From assembly GCF_036231355.1 (NCBI RefSeq), contig NZ_CP109497.1, positions 672,964-736,963 on the forward strand: a DNA stretch of 64,000 bases, in the 5' to 3' direction. This document shows positions 25,930 to 34,890 of this stretch, one piece after another. Under the pieces are notes generated by a model. It saw only the letters and a list, made by a program, of their open reading frames with translations, did not search any database and was not told the origin of the DNA. The position numbers were made by a program, and so were the translations under genes. This DNA comes from Streptomyces sp. NBC_01431. GTDB taxonomy: Bacteria; Actinomycetota; Actinomycetes; Streptomycetales; Streptomycetaceae. Position 1 is the stretch's first letter. Each line of letters begins with the position of its first letter.

Positions 25930-26115
25930 GTGAAACCCCGTCAGCTATCGCGTCGTGAGCCGGTCAACGACCTTGCTGAGTTGCTGCCCGAGCTGCCCGA
26001 GCCGAGCGAGGTCAACCTGTTCGGCGTGCCGTCTGGTGAGTCCTTGGATCGCCGCTTCCATCCCGACCGGCTGGCCCGGTTCATCGCTACAAGCACAGGA
26101 GACGATGCTGCATGA
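25930..26115 (+). CDS. Small acidic protein, unknown
   Basis: 61 residues (VKPRQLSRREPVNDLAELLP ... FHPDRLARFIATSTGDDAA) with AGGAGAA before GTG 25930. It overlaps the methyltransferase start by four bases (ATGA). Its short helical segments, with no membrane part, suggest a partner for one of its operon neighbours. No family recognised. Confidence 0.55.
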   Translation: MKPRQLSRREPVNDLAELLPELPEPSEVNLFGVPSGESLDRRFHPDRLARFIATSTGDDAA

Positions 26116-26744
26116 CAGCTGTGGGCGTACGGCGCAGAGACGCCGCGCACTGGGACCGGGCCTTCAAGCACGGCGCCGAGTATGTGCCGGTCGACGAGGA
26201 CGAGCTGGAGCTCTTCCGGATCCATGTGAAGGCGGAGCCCGGGATGCGGGCTGTAGACCTCGGATGCGGAACCGGTTCCTGGACACGGGAGCTCGCCAAA
26301 TTGGGCCTGGACGTCATGGGCTTCGACTTCTCGCACGTGGCGATCAAGAAGGCGACCGCGCTTACGCAAGGCCACGAGTGGGCAGGCCCTCGTCGCAAGG
26401 GCGACGCCGAGATCACTGCCCCCCGATTCGGGGTTTGGGACGTCACCGGTGACGCCATCCCTCTGCATCTGGCGCCGCGATGCTTCGACATTGTGACGAT
26501 GCGTCACTCTGCTGCCTACTTCGGTGACTTGCAGCGTCTGCTGGGCGACGCCCGGCGCTGGCTGACGCCCGACGGTGTCGTCTACATCGTGACTCCGGTG
26601 ATCGAGCAACTCCCGTCCAGGCTCACCCACCGCGGACTGACCGAGCACGAGGTGCAGACCCTCCGCACGGGATGGCGGAGCACGGAGTACAACGTCAGTC
26701 TGGACGGGTCCGTGATTGCGGTGATCCTGCAGTACCCCCGATAA
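26112..26744 (+). CDS. Class I SAM-dependent methyltransferase
   Basis: 210 residues of Rossmann methyltransferase type. Motif I is AVDLGCGTGSWTRELA (about 47-62), the acidic loop is LDVMGFDFSHVAIKKA, motif II/III is CFDIVTMRHSAAYF, and RRWLTPDGVVYIVTPV is the post-motif strand. The substrate cannot be read from sequence. It is the last gene of the 25290-26744 operon and is followed by an inverted repeat. A role in small-molecule rather than DNA methylation is likely, since no (D/N)PPY motif is present. Confidence 0.85.
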   Translation: MTAVGVRRRDAAHWDRAFKHGAEYVPVDEDELELFRIHVKAEPGMRAVDLGCGTGSWTRELAKLGLDVMGFDFSHVAIKKATALTQGHEWAGPRRKGDAEITAPRFGVWDVTGDAIPLHLAPRCFDIVTMRHSAAYFGDLQRLLGDARRWLTPDGVVYIVTPVIEQLPSRLTHRGLTEHEVQTLRTGWRSTEYNVSLDGSVIAVILQYPR

Positions 26745-26750
26745 CAGGAT

Positions 26751-26809
26751 CCGCCTGCCGTCCGGTGCCGGGGCCCGACGCCCGTGACGGAGGCCCGGCC
26801 GGCAGGCGG
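26751..26809. terminator. Inverted repeat after the methyltransferase gene
   Basis: Arms CCGCCTGCCG (26751-26760) and CGGCAGGCGG (26800-26809) pair perfectly. The 39-base interior has its own GGGCCC/GGCCC pairing. It begins seven bases after the stop codon, which suits a rho-independent-like terminator for the plus strand. Confidence 0.6.
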
Positions 26810-26978
26810 TATCAAGGTCCCGGCACGGTCCGGCTGCGCGGATGTGGTTTCCAGGCAGCGGCCGACCCTGACGGGCGTCCCCCGCGCAGCGCCGCCTGTC
26901 GGGCCGTCATCCCCCGGCCCTACGAGGCGGCGGGCTGTGTCGGCTCTCCCTCGAATCCCACCCAGTGACCGGAGCGCC

Positions 26979-27164
26979 ATGAATGGTTTCGTGTCGGCGG
27001 CCGCCGCCGTGAACATGACCGCCTCTGCCTCGCCCCGGCGGGTGCCGCTCGCGGCCCGCGCCCAGGAACAAGCCCGCGGGCGCACGCCTGTATCCCTGGC
27101 CCGCGTTACCGCGCCGAAGGCAGCCGCCCAGCCGTCTGTCTCCGGATTCCAGTCGGCCTTCTGA
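26979..27164 (+). CDS. Possible 61-residue Ala-rich small protein
   Basis: MNGFVSAAAAVNMTASASPR ... PSVSGFQSAF behind a GGAG at 5-base spacing. It lies alone in the 470-base gap between the methyltransferase terminator and the 27216 gene. Composition is low-complexity, so it may be chance. The rest of this gap shows no other feature. Confidence 0.3.
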   Translation: MNGFVSAAAAVNMTASASPRRVPLAARAQEQARGRTPVSLARVTAPKAAAQPSVSGFQSAF

Positions 27165-27215
27165 CCCCCCTCAGAGGGCTCCAGCACAGCCCCGAGGGGC
27201 ACATAAGGAGCTTCC

Positions 27216-28013
27216 GTGAAGACCAGCCACACCACCGCTGTTGACGCGTGCTTACGCCTTCGCCGGGCGCTGCATGCGGCGGACATTCGCTCGCTGGACC
27301 CGGCGGTCGACGGCGACGGGCTCACACACCTCCATAACCTGGACGGTCACGAGGCCGTGCGGCTCTGTATCCTGTTGGAGGCGGGTGCCGCTGGGAGCGC
27401 CGCCCCTGGCCTCTCCCGCTCCGTGAACAGGCCGGCGATGTCCGTGGGTGACACCATCGCCGTACGCAAGAACCTGAACCGCCTGCTGACGGCCATGGCC
27501 ATCGGAGACCTGAGCGTCCGGATCTTCCGGCACGAACCCGTCATCCACATCAGAAATGTGGACACGGCAGGGGCCGACACCCTGGCGGAGATGCTCTGGA
27601 CAGCCCTGGACCAGTACACCGAGGCCGCTGATTACCTACGCACGGCCTTGCAGAGGCACGGACTGGTCGGCGACGGGATCGAGTTCGTGCCCGATGTGCG
27701 TGCGCTGCGGATCACGCTCGGCGACGTCAGCGTGCGGAGTGCGGCAATCCTCGCCAGTGTCCTCGACGGAGCACCCGTACCCGACGGGGATCTCGACAAC
27801 GCCGACTACCCAGAAGCGTTCCAGGTCGAGGAGCGCCTGCACGTGGCGGTGAAAGCGACGGGCTGCGCCATGGCCACCGCCGTCCACTCCTACTGCGAGA
27901 AATGCGGGACCGGCCCCAGCATCACGCTCGGAGACCTCGACCTCGACAGCGCCCACTGTCTCGTGGCGGCCCTCGGGAGCTCGACCGTGCGTCCGGCTGA
28001 GAAGACCTCATGA
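27216..28013 (+). CDS. Hypothetical protein, regulatory-region associated
   Basis: 265 residues; GTG at 27216 behind AAGGAG. The text is a normal soluble globular protein with an internal repeat-like pattern: SLDPAVDGDGLTHLHNLDGH and EFVPDVRALRITLGDVSVRS, SVRIFRHEPVIHIRNVDTAG and PSITLGDLDLDSAHCLVAAL. This suggests several similar beta-alpha units. YCEKCG near residue 232 could bind zinc with nearby cysteines. No family recognised. It is coupled to the following small gene (ATGA). Confidence 0.65.
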   Translation: MKTSHTTAVDACLRLRRALHAADIRSLDPAVDGDGLTHLHNLDGHEAVRLCILLEAGAAGSAAPGLSRSVNRPAMSVGDTIAVRKNLNRLLTAMAIGDLSVRIFRHEPVIHIRNVDTAGADTLAEMLWTALDQYTEAADYLRTALQRHGLVGDGIEFVPDVRALRITLGDVSVRSAAILASVLDGAPVPDGDLDNADYPEAFQVEERLHVAVKATGCAMATAVHSYCEKCGTGPSITLGDLDLDSAHCLVAALGSSTVRPAEKTS

Positions 28014-28168
28014 GTGCGGCGCTCGCCCTGGTCGTTGCCATCCTATGGCCGCCCAGCGCAGGGAAGAAGACCCTGCGCGATGGCGCGGCCACCCCCCCCT
28101 CGGTGGCTTCGCCGCCTGAGAGAACCAAGAACGGTCTGGGACTCACAGGGGCCCGGACCTGGGCATGA
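28010..28168 (+). CDS. Small membrane-anchored protein, translationally coupled
   Basis: 52 residues. A hydrophobic N-terminus (MSAALALVVAILWPPSAGKK) is followed by a polar tail. The ATG overlaps the upstream stop. A C9 run near 28095 lies inside the gene, so the tail after about residue 28 may be out of frame. Similar short hydrophobic-start proteins are common after Streptomyces regulatory genes. Function unknown. Confidence 0.45.
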   Translation: MSAALALVVAILWPPSAGKKTLRDGAATPPSVASPPERTKNGLGLTGARTWA

Positions 28169-28371
28169 AGCAGGCCAACCAGAGCTACGGCTTCAGCTCT
28201 GGCCCCTCCCTGCTTCGTGCCCGCCGAGCCCGGTGCCCCCTCCGGACACCGTGTGCGGCCGCTGTCTGGTTCCGCCGCTTTCCTTTCCACCTCCCGAGGA
28301 AGGCGGCGGCCCGGTCGGCCCACGAACTCCCCGGCCTGGCACGGGTTCGACGACCGGAAGGAGATACGGAC

Positions 28372-28656
28372 ATGCGTGAGCAGCATTAGGTTCAGGTCAG
28401 GCATGCGAAGCCGGTCGCCCAGCGGATCCGTTACCGCATCCAGTACGGGTCCTTCCATCGAGGTCAACGCCTGTTCGTGTCGCAGGTCGCTCGCTCGTTA
28501 ACCATGTCTCCTGCCGACGTCACCAACCCGTTCGCAGAGCTGTCCCGCGAGGCCCGGTCACGCCGACGTACAGCAGCGACTACTTCCGCACGGTGTGACC
28601 AGGACCGCCGGCCAGTGACGGCCCACCCATGCGGACGGCCGATCCGCCACACGTAA
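28372..28656 (+). pseudogene. GntR-like winged-helix protein with early in-frame TAG
   Basis: AAGGAGA stands 8 bases before ATG 28372. The frame reads MREQH then TAG (28387-28389), and continues VQVRHAKPVAQRIRYRIQYG, SFHRGQRLFVSQVARSLTMS, PADVTNPFAELSREARSRRR. This matches the GntR N-terminal pattern (two helices, PG-type turn, recognition helix, then EL-REG). A TAC or CAG codon changed to TAG would explain it. The frame ends at TAA 28654. The gap from here to 28898 shows only shadow frames. Confidence 0.55.
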
Positions 28657-28898
28657 GGCGACAACCGTGCGCCACACCGGCCCCGCGCTGGAGACGGCTT
28701 GAACGCGCCTTGCCGTCGAAGCGCTGCGCACGGCGGACTTAACGCACTCCTCGTCCCGTGCCCATCAACCAAAAGACCTGGTCGATGGAGCAGGCGACCG
28801 GACAGCCCATCAGCCGGGCCGTGGCCAACCTCCTCATCGAAGGACGCACGGGGAGGACCCGGGGCCCGCCCCTCATCACACCGGAGAAAGGACCCGCG

Positions 28899-29513
28899 TT
28901 GAACGGTCTGTCCCTTCCCCCGATCGCCCTGGCCCTCCTGGACCAAGGACCCGACCCAACTGATCTGCCCGACCTGGCTGCCTGCGGCGCCCGCCGCCAC
29001 TGGGCCTACCCGATGGCCGAGCATCTGCGGGGCCAGATCGCCGCGGCTGGCTCCGGCCGGGGCACCGGCTTCCAGGCGAACGGCCACCTCTACCTGCTGA
29101 CCGGCACGCCCGAGAACGGCACCGCGGGTGGCCTCACCACGTTCCTACAGCTGTCCGGACCTGGACATGCCGCACCGCGTCAGCTCGCGGGCACCGTGGT
29201 CGTCATCACGCTCAGCGGGAGTGTCGACCTTGCGGTGTACCGGCATCAACAGGACATCGACAGTCAACAGCCCCACTATGCACGGACGTTCGGACCTCAG
29301 AGCATCTTCGCCTGCCACCAGGGAACCCTCTGCTGCCTGCAGAGCAGCCAGGACAGCATGCAGGTCGTCGTCACCCGCGACCGCCCGGTCCATGTGAGGG
29401 ATCGGCTGCCGCTGTCGCCGACCGAGGTGCGCGACGTCGCCCGCCGCGCCCACGCCGAACTCGGCGGCTTGCTGCGCTTGGCCTACGCGCCATCCACGGA
29501 AGGTGGCCGATGA
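28899..29513 (+). CDS. Hypothetical protein at start of metabolic island
   Basis: 204 residues from a TTG at 28899 that has GGAGAAAGGA at ideal spacing; the frame is open upstream to GTG 28758, an alternative start adding 47 residues. The sequence is globular and soluble (LDQGPDPTDLPDLAACGARR, GHLYLLTGTPENGTAGGLTT, LAGTVVVITLSGSVDLAVYR, LPLSPTEVRDVARRAHAELG). It is coupled by ATGA to the cupin-like gene. No family recognised. Confidence 0.62.
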   Translation: MNGLSLPPIALALLDQGPDPTDLPDLAACGARRHWAYPMAEHLRGQIAAAGSGRGTGFQANGHLYLLTGTPENGTAGGLTTFLQLSGPGHAAPRQLAGTVVVITLSGSVDLAVYRHQQDIDSQQPHYARTFGPQSIFACHQGTLCCLQSSQDSMQVVVTRDRPVHVRDRLPLSPTEVRDVARRAHAELGGLLRLAYAPSTEGGR

Positions 29514-30172
29514 GGACCAGACGGCACTGGCTGGACGGCTGGCCCTCCCTGCAGAATGCCGCCGACCTTGTGGCCTTCCAGTCCAGCAGCGAGGCCCTGC
29601 TGGAGCGGCTGGCAGATGACCGGCGCCTGCTGACCCAGCTCGTCGACGAGATCGAACGCGATCCAGCCCGCCTCGACGGCAGCCGCGTAACCCTTCTGCT
29701 CAATCGGCTGTGCGTCTATCAGGCCCCCGAGCGGGGCTTCGAGGTACGCATCATGAACCCCCGCTCGGCCAACCAGCTCGTCCCGCACGACCACGCCTAT
29801 CACCTCTCCAGCCGCGTCCTGCGCGGCGGTTACTTGCACGCGGTACACCGCCGCACCGACGCCTGGGAGGGATTCTTCTCCGGCGACGATCTGTTGCCCA
29901 GCGTCGTCTCGGTGGAACAGCCCGGCTCCAGCTACACCCTGGGGCACGCCATGGTGCACCAGGCGGTCATGCTGCCCGGCACCGTCACCCTGTTCGTGCA
30001 CAGCCCACGCTGGAAGCCCACCTCGCACGCGGCTACCGATCTGATGCCCCCGGTCACCTCCTGGCCCGCGCCAGCCGACCCCGGCGACGCACCGCAACAC
30101 TCCCGGCCCGCCCGCCTGGACGAGTACCGCGCCATGCGCAGCGAGCTCCTGGCCCAAGGAGTGATCGGATGA
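29510..30172 (+). CDS. Cupin-like metal-binding protein
   Basis: 220 residues. Helical N-terminus to about 60, then a double-strand pattern with histidines at cupin positions: NQLVPHDHAYHLSSRVLRGG (His 93, 95, 98) and YTLGHAMVHQAVMLPGTVTL (His 146, 150). This resembles cysteine-dioxygenase-like or other small cupins, probably iron dependent. No substrate evidence. ATGA coupling upstream, and it precedes a base-glycosylase-like gene and the radical SAM gene in one direction. Confidence 0.6.
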   Translation: MRTRRHWLDGWPSLQNAADLVAFQSSSEALLERLADDRRLLTQLVDEIERDPARLDGSRVTLLLNRLCVYQAPERGFEVRIMNPRSANQLVPHDHAYHLSSRVLRGGYLHAVHRRTDAWEGFFSGDDLLPSVVSVEQPGSSYTLGHAMVHQAVMLPGTVTLFVHSPRWKPTSHAATDLMPPVTSWPAPADPGDAPQHSRPARLDEYRAMRSELLAQGVIG

Positions 30173-30270
30173 TCCGCCGCCTGCCGGTATCGACGAGACG
30201 GTCACCGCCCGCCCGCTCACGCGACACCATGGGCGCACCATCCGCACCACCGGCAAGGAGCACACCGTGA
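30169..30270 (+). CDS. 33-codon linking ORF
   Basis: MIRRLPVSTRRSPPARSRDT ... ARSTP bridges the cupin-like gene and the glycosylase-like gene with four-base overlaps at both ends (ATGA at 30169, GTGA at 30267). It may serve as a translational coupler more than a protein, or be chance. The glycosylase gene has its own AAGGAG. Confidence 0.3.
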   Translation: MIRRLPVSTRRSPPARSRDTMGAPSAPPARSTP

Positions 30271-31103
30271 GCACCGTTCTGACGCTCGATCACCCCGCAT
30301 GGCAGTACGGCGACAATGACCTCCCGGTACGCGCCGTGCGCAGCGGCAATGGCCTGTGGGCCCTTGCCTGGACTGCTGACGGGCTAGAAGCGAGCTGCGT
30401 CGAAGGCGACGAGGACGCCAAGCCCTGCACCCTGGCAACCGATCCGCGTGACCTGCCTGACTGGGCGCCGGACGCCCTCGCTGGGGCCTTGCGTGATCTC
30501 GGGCAGACGCATCGTCTGGCCAACCCGTGGCTGTGGGACGCGGTGACCACCGCGATCCTGCGCCAGGTCGTCCGCGCCGACCAGGCTCGCAAGGTCTACC
30601 GCCGCTGGTGCAGCACCCACGGAACCCCCGTCACCGCACCGCACGCAACCCTGGCGGTCGCCCCGACCCCTGAGCGGGCCCTGGACCTGTCCGATGCGGC
30701 GTTCGAGGCGGTCGGCGCGAAATTCCACCGCTCCAAGCTCCGCGCGGCCGCCGCCGCCTACCTTGAGCATCACCAGTGCTGGGCGTCCATGACCCCCAGC
30801 AATCTCGTAGCGGCGCTCACGGAGGTCCCGGGGATCGGCCCGTGGACGGCCGCTGCTGCCGCCGCTGACTTCACCGGTGACTTCAGCGTCTACCCGCACA
30901 ACGACCTTGCCGTGCGCACCTGGGCGGCCCGCATCGCCCCCGACCACCCCTGGCCCGCCGGCGACAAGCAGTTCGGCCAGCACTGGCTGGAGCTCGCCGG
31001 ACCCAAGCCGCACCAGCTGCACACCCTGACCCTGACCACACTCACCTGGGGGGCTCATGCCCGCGCCACAGAGCACACAGAGCACGGAGTTACCGCGAAC
31101 TGA
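30267..31103 (+). CDS. HhH-GPD DNA glycosylase (AlkA-like)
   Basis: 278 residues. Helix-hairpin-helix LTEVPGIGPWTAAAAAA at about 184-200, then the catalytic aspartate in FSVYPHNDLAVRTWAARIAP (Asp about 213), as in AlkA-type N-glycosylases. The N-terminal ~90 residues fit the AlkA beta domain. Such enzymes cut the N-glycosidic bond of damaged bases in DNA. GTG at 30267 with AAGGAG. Its 3' end overlaps the radical SAM gene by 47 bases. In this setting it may act on a modified base or protect the host rather than do general repair. Confidence 0.82.
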   Translation: MSTVLTLDHPAWQYGDNDLPVRAVRSGNGLWALAWTADGLEASCVEGDEDAKPCTLATDPRDLPDWAPDALAGALRDLGQTHRLANPWLWDAVTTAILRQVVRADQARKVYRRWCSTHGTPVTAPHATLAVAPTPERALDLSDAAFEAVGAKFHRSKLRAAAAAYLEHHQCWASMTPSNLVAALTEVPGIGPWTAAAAAADFTGDFSVYPHNDLAVRTWAARIAPDHPWPAGDKQFGQHWLELAGPKPHQLHTLTLTTLTWGAHARATEHTEHGVTAN

Positions 31104-32571
31104 ACAGCTCGACTTCATCGCCGGCGCCGACTCGACCCGGCCCCTCGACGCCGTCTTCGTCAACGCGCCCCTGCGCGACTACAGCAAGCGCCCGCGGGTC
31201 AACGACTACACCCTGCCGGTCCTGGGCTTGGGATACATCGCCACCTACGCCAAGCGGGAGGGCTTCAACACCGGAGTGCTGGACGCGGAAGCCCACGGTC
31301 TGGGCATCCAGGAGACCGCGGACATCGTGAACGCGGTGCGGCCGCGCTGGGCAGGCTTCAACCTCCTCGCCCCGACCTACGCCATCTCCGCCCACATCGC
31401 CTCCCTCCTCGACCCGAACGTCCTGGTCATGGCAGGCGGCCACCATGCCAAAGCCGCCCCCGAAATGGTGCTGCGCGATGACCGGTTCCACAACCTGTCC
31501 GCTCTGATCCTCGGTGAAGGCGAGACCCGGGTCGCCGCCCTCCTAGAGGACGTACGCCGCCGCGCCGAGATGGCCAAGGTCATGTGGCGCGACCGGCTGC
31601 TGAACACCACCGCCTGCGGCATCCCCGACCCCAAAACGTCCGCCCGCTGGCTGGCACCCGACATCAACGAACTCCCCTTCGTCGACCGATCATTCCTCCC
31701 GCAAGACCCATACCTGGCAGAAGACGGCCGCCTGGAGGCAAACCTGGTCTGCTCGCGCGGCTGCCCGTACGAGTGCGGGTTCTGCGGAGCCGCCGCGAGC
31801 ATGAACCCAGAAGTCACCATTCGCACCCGCCATCCGCTCAACATCCTCGCCGAGATGGACTTCTTGCACGACGAGTATGGCGTCACCGCGTTCCGCGCCG
31901 TCGACGACCTCTTCCTCGGCTTGCGCCGCGTCATCCACCCAGCCATGGACGTCTTCACCCAAGCCCGGGTCGGTGAGCGGTACGTGTGGGACGCCACCGG
32001 TCGCATCAACATCCTGGCCCGCGAGGACGACGCCATGCTCGCAACGCTCGCCCGCAACGGGCTGCGCGAGGTCGCTCTCGGCATCGAATCCGGCTCGGAC
32101 CGCATCCTCAAGGCGATGGACAAGCGAATCACCGCCGAGATGACCCTCACGGTCACCCGCCGCCTGCTGGCCCACGGGATCAGCGTCAAGGGGTACTTCA
32201 TCCTCGGCTACCCCGGCGAAAGCCACAGCGACATCGCCGCGACCATCAAACACATCCGCGACCTGTGGAAACTCTCCGACCAGCTCCGCGGCACCTTCCG
32301 CGCCAGCATCTTCACCTTCCGCCCCTACCCGGGCTCCCCCATCTGGGACGACCTCGTCAAACAGGGCTACGACCCGCAGCAGATGCAGTCCTACAGCGAT
32401 GTCGACCTCACGTCCCAAGGTGCCGACGAAGCGATGCGCGGCCGGGACGAGTACCAGTTCACCACCGGCCTCCAATTCGGCGAAGTTCCGCTGCCCGAAC
32501 TCGACCAGCACCTCGTCGACCTCATGCGCGAGCAGTACCAGCGCACCCACACCCCGCAGGCCACCGCATGA
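31057..32571 (+). CDS. B12-binding-domain radical SAM enzyme
   Basis: 504 residues. The N-terminal domain (about 28-165: DAVFVNAPL, LGLGYIATYAKREGFNTGVL, RWAGFNLLAPTYAISAHIAS, VLVMAGGHHAKAAPEM) is the Rossmann-like B12-binding fold of BchE-type enzymes. The cluster motif is CPYECGFC (Cys 236, 240, 243), followed by the SAM-binding strands VTAFRAVDDLFLG, LREVALGIESGSDRILKAMD and KGYFILGYPGES. These enzymes do radical methylations, cyclisations or ring contractions. ATG at 31057 is taken with a GGGGG RBS. Located between base-glycosylase and nucleotide-kinase genes. Confidence 0.92.
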   Translation: MPAPQSTQSTELPRTEQLDFIAGADSTRPLDAVFVNAPLRDYSKRPRVNDYTLPVLGLGYIATYAKREGFNTGVLDAEAHGLGIQETADIVNAVRPRWAGFNLLAPTYAISAHIASLLDPNVLVMAGGHHAKAAPEMVLRDDRFHNLSALILGEGETRVAALLEDVRRRAEMAKVMWRDRLLNTTACGIPDPKTSARWLAPDINELPFVDRSFLPQDPYLAEDGRLEANLVCSRGCPYECGFCGAAASMNPEVTIRTRHPLNILAEMDFLHDEYGVTAFRAVDDLFLGLRRVIHPAMDVFTQARVGERYVWDATGRINILAREDDAMLATLARNGLREVALGIESGSDRILKAMDKRITAEMTLTVTRRLLAHGISVKGYFILGYPGESHSDIAATIKHIRDLWKLSDQLRGTFRASIFTFRPYPGSPIWDDLVKQGYDPQQMQSYSDVDLTSQGADEAMRGRDEYQFTTGLQFGEVPLPELDQHLVDLMREQYQRTHTPQATA

Positions 32572-33221
32572 ACAGAGGCTTGTTCATCACCGTGGACGGA
32601 CCCGGCGGCACCGGAAAGTCCACCACCATCCAGCACACGGCACCGCTGCTCACCGCCGCAGGCCACACCGTGCACACCACCACCCAGCCCTCACCCAACC
32701 CCTTCGGAGCCACCATCCGGCACATGGCCAACGAGATGCAGGGCCGCTCCCTGGCGCTCGCCGTCGCAGCCGACCGCTTCCACCAGCTCGACACCGAAAT
32801 ACAGCCCCATCTCGAGGTCGGCCACACCGTCCTCCTGGACCGCTACCTGCCCTCCACCCTGGTCCTGCAACGCCTCGACGGGCTGAGCATTGATTACCTG
32901 CTCACCATCAACGCGCAGCTGGCAGTCCCCGACCTTGCGGTCATCCTCCTCGCGGATCCGGACGTGATCCTGGCCCGGCTGGAGAAACGCGGAACCCGGC
33001 ACCGCTTCGAGCTCGACCCCAAGAGCACCCTGCGGGAGCTGGAGCTCTACCGGGAAGCCGTTCCGGTCCTCAGCCAACTCGGCTACCCCACCGCGACGAT
33101 CGACACCACACGCCTCACTCCGGAGGGCGTCGCCCACGCGATCGCCCACGCCGCATCCGCCCCAGGCGCTAGCGTCAACTCAACTGTTCCTCCAGCCAAG
33201 TTAGAGAATCCGAAACCATGA
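32568..33221 (+). CDS. Thymidylate-kinase-like nucleotide kinase
   Basis: 217 residues. P-loop DGPGGTGKST at about 10-19, the DR(Y/x) motif VLLDRYLPSTLVLQRLDG at about 88-105, and a lid region LEKRGTRHRFELDPK. This is the dTMP kinase fold. The C-terminus (STVPPAKLENPKP) is extended. As a second copy in a gene island, it may phosphorylate a modified nucleoside monophosphate rather than serve DNA synthesis; that is inference. Coupled by ATGA to the radical SAM gene and to the Nudix gene. Confidence 0.85.
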   Translation: MNRGLFITVDGPGGTGKSTTIQHTAPLLTAAGHTVHTTTQPSPNPFGATIRHMANEMQGRSLALAVAADRFHQLDTEIQPHLEVGHTVLLDRYLPSTLVLQRLDGLSIDYLLTINAQLAVPDLAVILLADPDVILARLEKRGTRHRFELDPKSTLRELELYREAVPVLSQLGYPTATIDTTRLTPEGVAHAIAHAASAPGASVNSTVPPAKLENPKP

Positions 33222-33685
33222 GCGACAGCACCTCCACCGTCACCGCCCCGATCACGGACGTCCACATCATCGTCCGCAACGGGCAGGAAATCCTGCTCTC
33301 CCAGCGCGGCGGCGCCTACGGATACGGCCAGTGGCACCTGCCCTCCGGGAAGCTCGAACGCGGCGAGAACGAGACTCCTGCGCAGGCAGCAGCCCGCGAA
33401 CTTCACGAGGAGACCGGCCTCGAAGCCGACCCCGAGACATTGACGCTCCAGCACACCGTCATCCATCACCAGGGTGACGGCACACCCGACCGGCTCGGCT
33501 TCTTCTTCGAGACCACGAAGTACGCCGGCGACGTGGTCAACCGAGAAACCGACAAATGTCTGGCCCTGGAATGGTTCGCCGAGCACGACCTGCCCGACAA
33601 CCTGATCCCATACCCTGCCATCGGCTTGACCGGCAGCCTCACGCAGCCCGGAGGCCTCACCTACCACAACTGGCCCGAAGACTGA
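33218..33685 (+). CDS. Nudix hydrolase
   Basis: 155 residues. Full Nudix box at about 44-68: GKLERGENETPAQAAAREL followed by HEETGL, matching GX5EX7REUXEEXGU. Upstream YGQWHLPSG is typical of the MutT-like class. It would hydrolyse a nucleoside diphosphate linked to another group. Last of a five-gene coupled run (glycosylase, radical SAM, kinase, Nudix), so the substrate is probably a nucleotide made or cleared by that pathway. Confidence 0.92.
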   Translation: MSDSTSTVTAPITDVHIIVRNGQEILLSQRGGAYGYGQWHLPSGKLERGENETPAQAAARELHEETGLEADPETLTLQHTVIHHQGDGTPDRLGFFFETTKYAGDVVNRETDKCLALEWFAEHDLPDNLIPYPAIGLTGSLTQPGGLTYHNWPED

Positions 33686-34051
33686 GCGCATCCACCAGCT
33701 CCGTGCACGTTGCCGCGTGCCTCGCCGCAGGCAGGCCGTCGGGGGACGCCGCTTCATGGGAGAGGTCAGCACGTGACCGTGAGTCCACCGCCCGCTGTCC
33801 CTCAAGCCGGTCCAACGCCCCCACGCCTGGCTGGTCTCCGCCGAGATCGTCGTCAGCGGCTGCTCCTCCAGCTCTTCCTGCGCGCGGGGGCCGGCGACGG
33901 CTCGGGCGCATAGCCGGCCCAAGGCGCACCGGTGCCCCGCCGAGTCCCGCTTGCAGGGCCAGCCTTCGAACACGCGGCAGAGCCGCGGGGCGGGGCGCGG
34001 CCGGGAAGACCCGGAATCGGTCGTGTGTACGGCTCCCCGGGTCTGTTCGCG
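33686..34051. other. Gap between convergent genes with a short hairpin
   Basis: 366 bases between the Nudix gene (plus) and a glycosyltransferase gene (minus). No convincing gene. A small hairpin CGCGGC-AGA-GCCGCG (33973-33987) followed by G/C-rich sequence could terminate one or both transcripts. Nothing else seen. Confidence 0.45.
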
Positions 34052-34825
34052 CTAGATGCGCGAGTTGCGCAGCGACTGCCATACAGCTCCGGCCAGCGCC
34101 CGCGTCGCCTGCGGGACCGACAGTTCCTCGTGCTCGCGGTACAGCGACCAGTTGTACTTGACCAAGGACATCTTGTTGGAGGACAGCGATCCCGCCTGGC
34201 CCGCCCGGTACACCGCAAGCGGCTCGGCCAGGCCGCGGGCGTCGGCGCCGTCCCGCATGATCGACAACCACAGCGCGTAGTCCTGTCGCTTGCGCATCTC
34301 TGGCATGAGCCTGGTGCCCAGGGCGTTGCGGTCGTACATGGCGGTGAGAGCACCGATGCGGTCCCGGACCAGCATCGCGCGGTAGTCCACGTGCGCCCGC
34401 GCGCGGATCACCCGCTCGTTGGGGACCCAGTCGGTGCTCTCGCCGTCGTAGTCGGCGTCCATCTTGAAGTAGCTGGTGAACGTCAGCGGCGCATCGCCTT
34501 CGGCGGCGAAAGCGAGCTGCTTCTTGGTCTTCTCGGGCAGCCACATGTCATCGGAGTCGAGGAAGGCCACGTAATCCCCGCGGGCCCGCTCGATAGCCAA
34601 GTTGCGGGCTCGGCCCGCACCACCCCGTTCGGGCGCCGACAGGGGCAGTACGCGCTCGTCCTGGGCGGCGAACTCGCGCAGCAGATCCATCGAGCCGTCG
34701 GAGGACTGATCATCGGTGATCAGCAGCTCCACGTCGCTGTGCGTCTGCGTGAGTACCGATCGGACGGCCGCGCCGAGGGTGGCCGCCGAGTTGTAGACGG
34801 GCATCACGACAGACACCAGAGGCAC
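34052..34825 (-). CDS. GT2 family glycosyltransferase
   Basis: 257 residues. GT-A fold start VSVVMPVYNSAATLGAAVRS, strand VELLITDDQSSDGSMDLL, GAGRARNLAIERARGDYVAF, DxD motif LDSDDMW at about 89-95, then MRKRQDYALWLSIM as the acceptor-side acidic motif. It transfers a sugar from an NDP-sugar. GTG at 34825 with GGAG. The nearby UDP-glucose dehydrogenase remnant and epimerase fit a sugar-decoration or surface-glycan function. Confidence 0.9.
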   Translation of the reverse strand: MPLVSVVMPVYNSAATLGAAVRSVLTQTHSDVELLITDDQSSDGSMDLLREFAAQDERVLPLSAPERGGAGRARNLAIERARGDYVAFLDSDDMWLPEKTKKQLAFAAEGDAPLTFTSYFKMDADYDGESTDWVPNERVIRARAHVDYRAMLVRDRIGALTAMYDRNALGTRLMPEMRKRQDYALWLSIMRDGADARGLAEPLAVYRAGQAGSLSSNKMSLVKYNWSLYREHEELSVPQATRALAGAVWQSLRNSRI

Positions 34826-34890
34826 AGCACATCTCCTTGCCAGATCAGGAATGACGGTTCATTCAAGCACCGCACCGAGGAGGAGCTGAC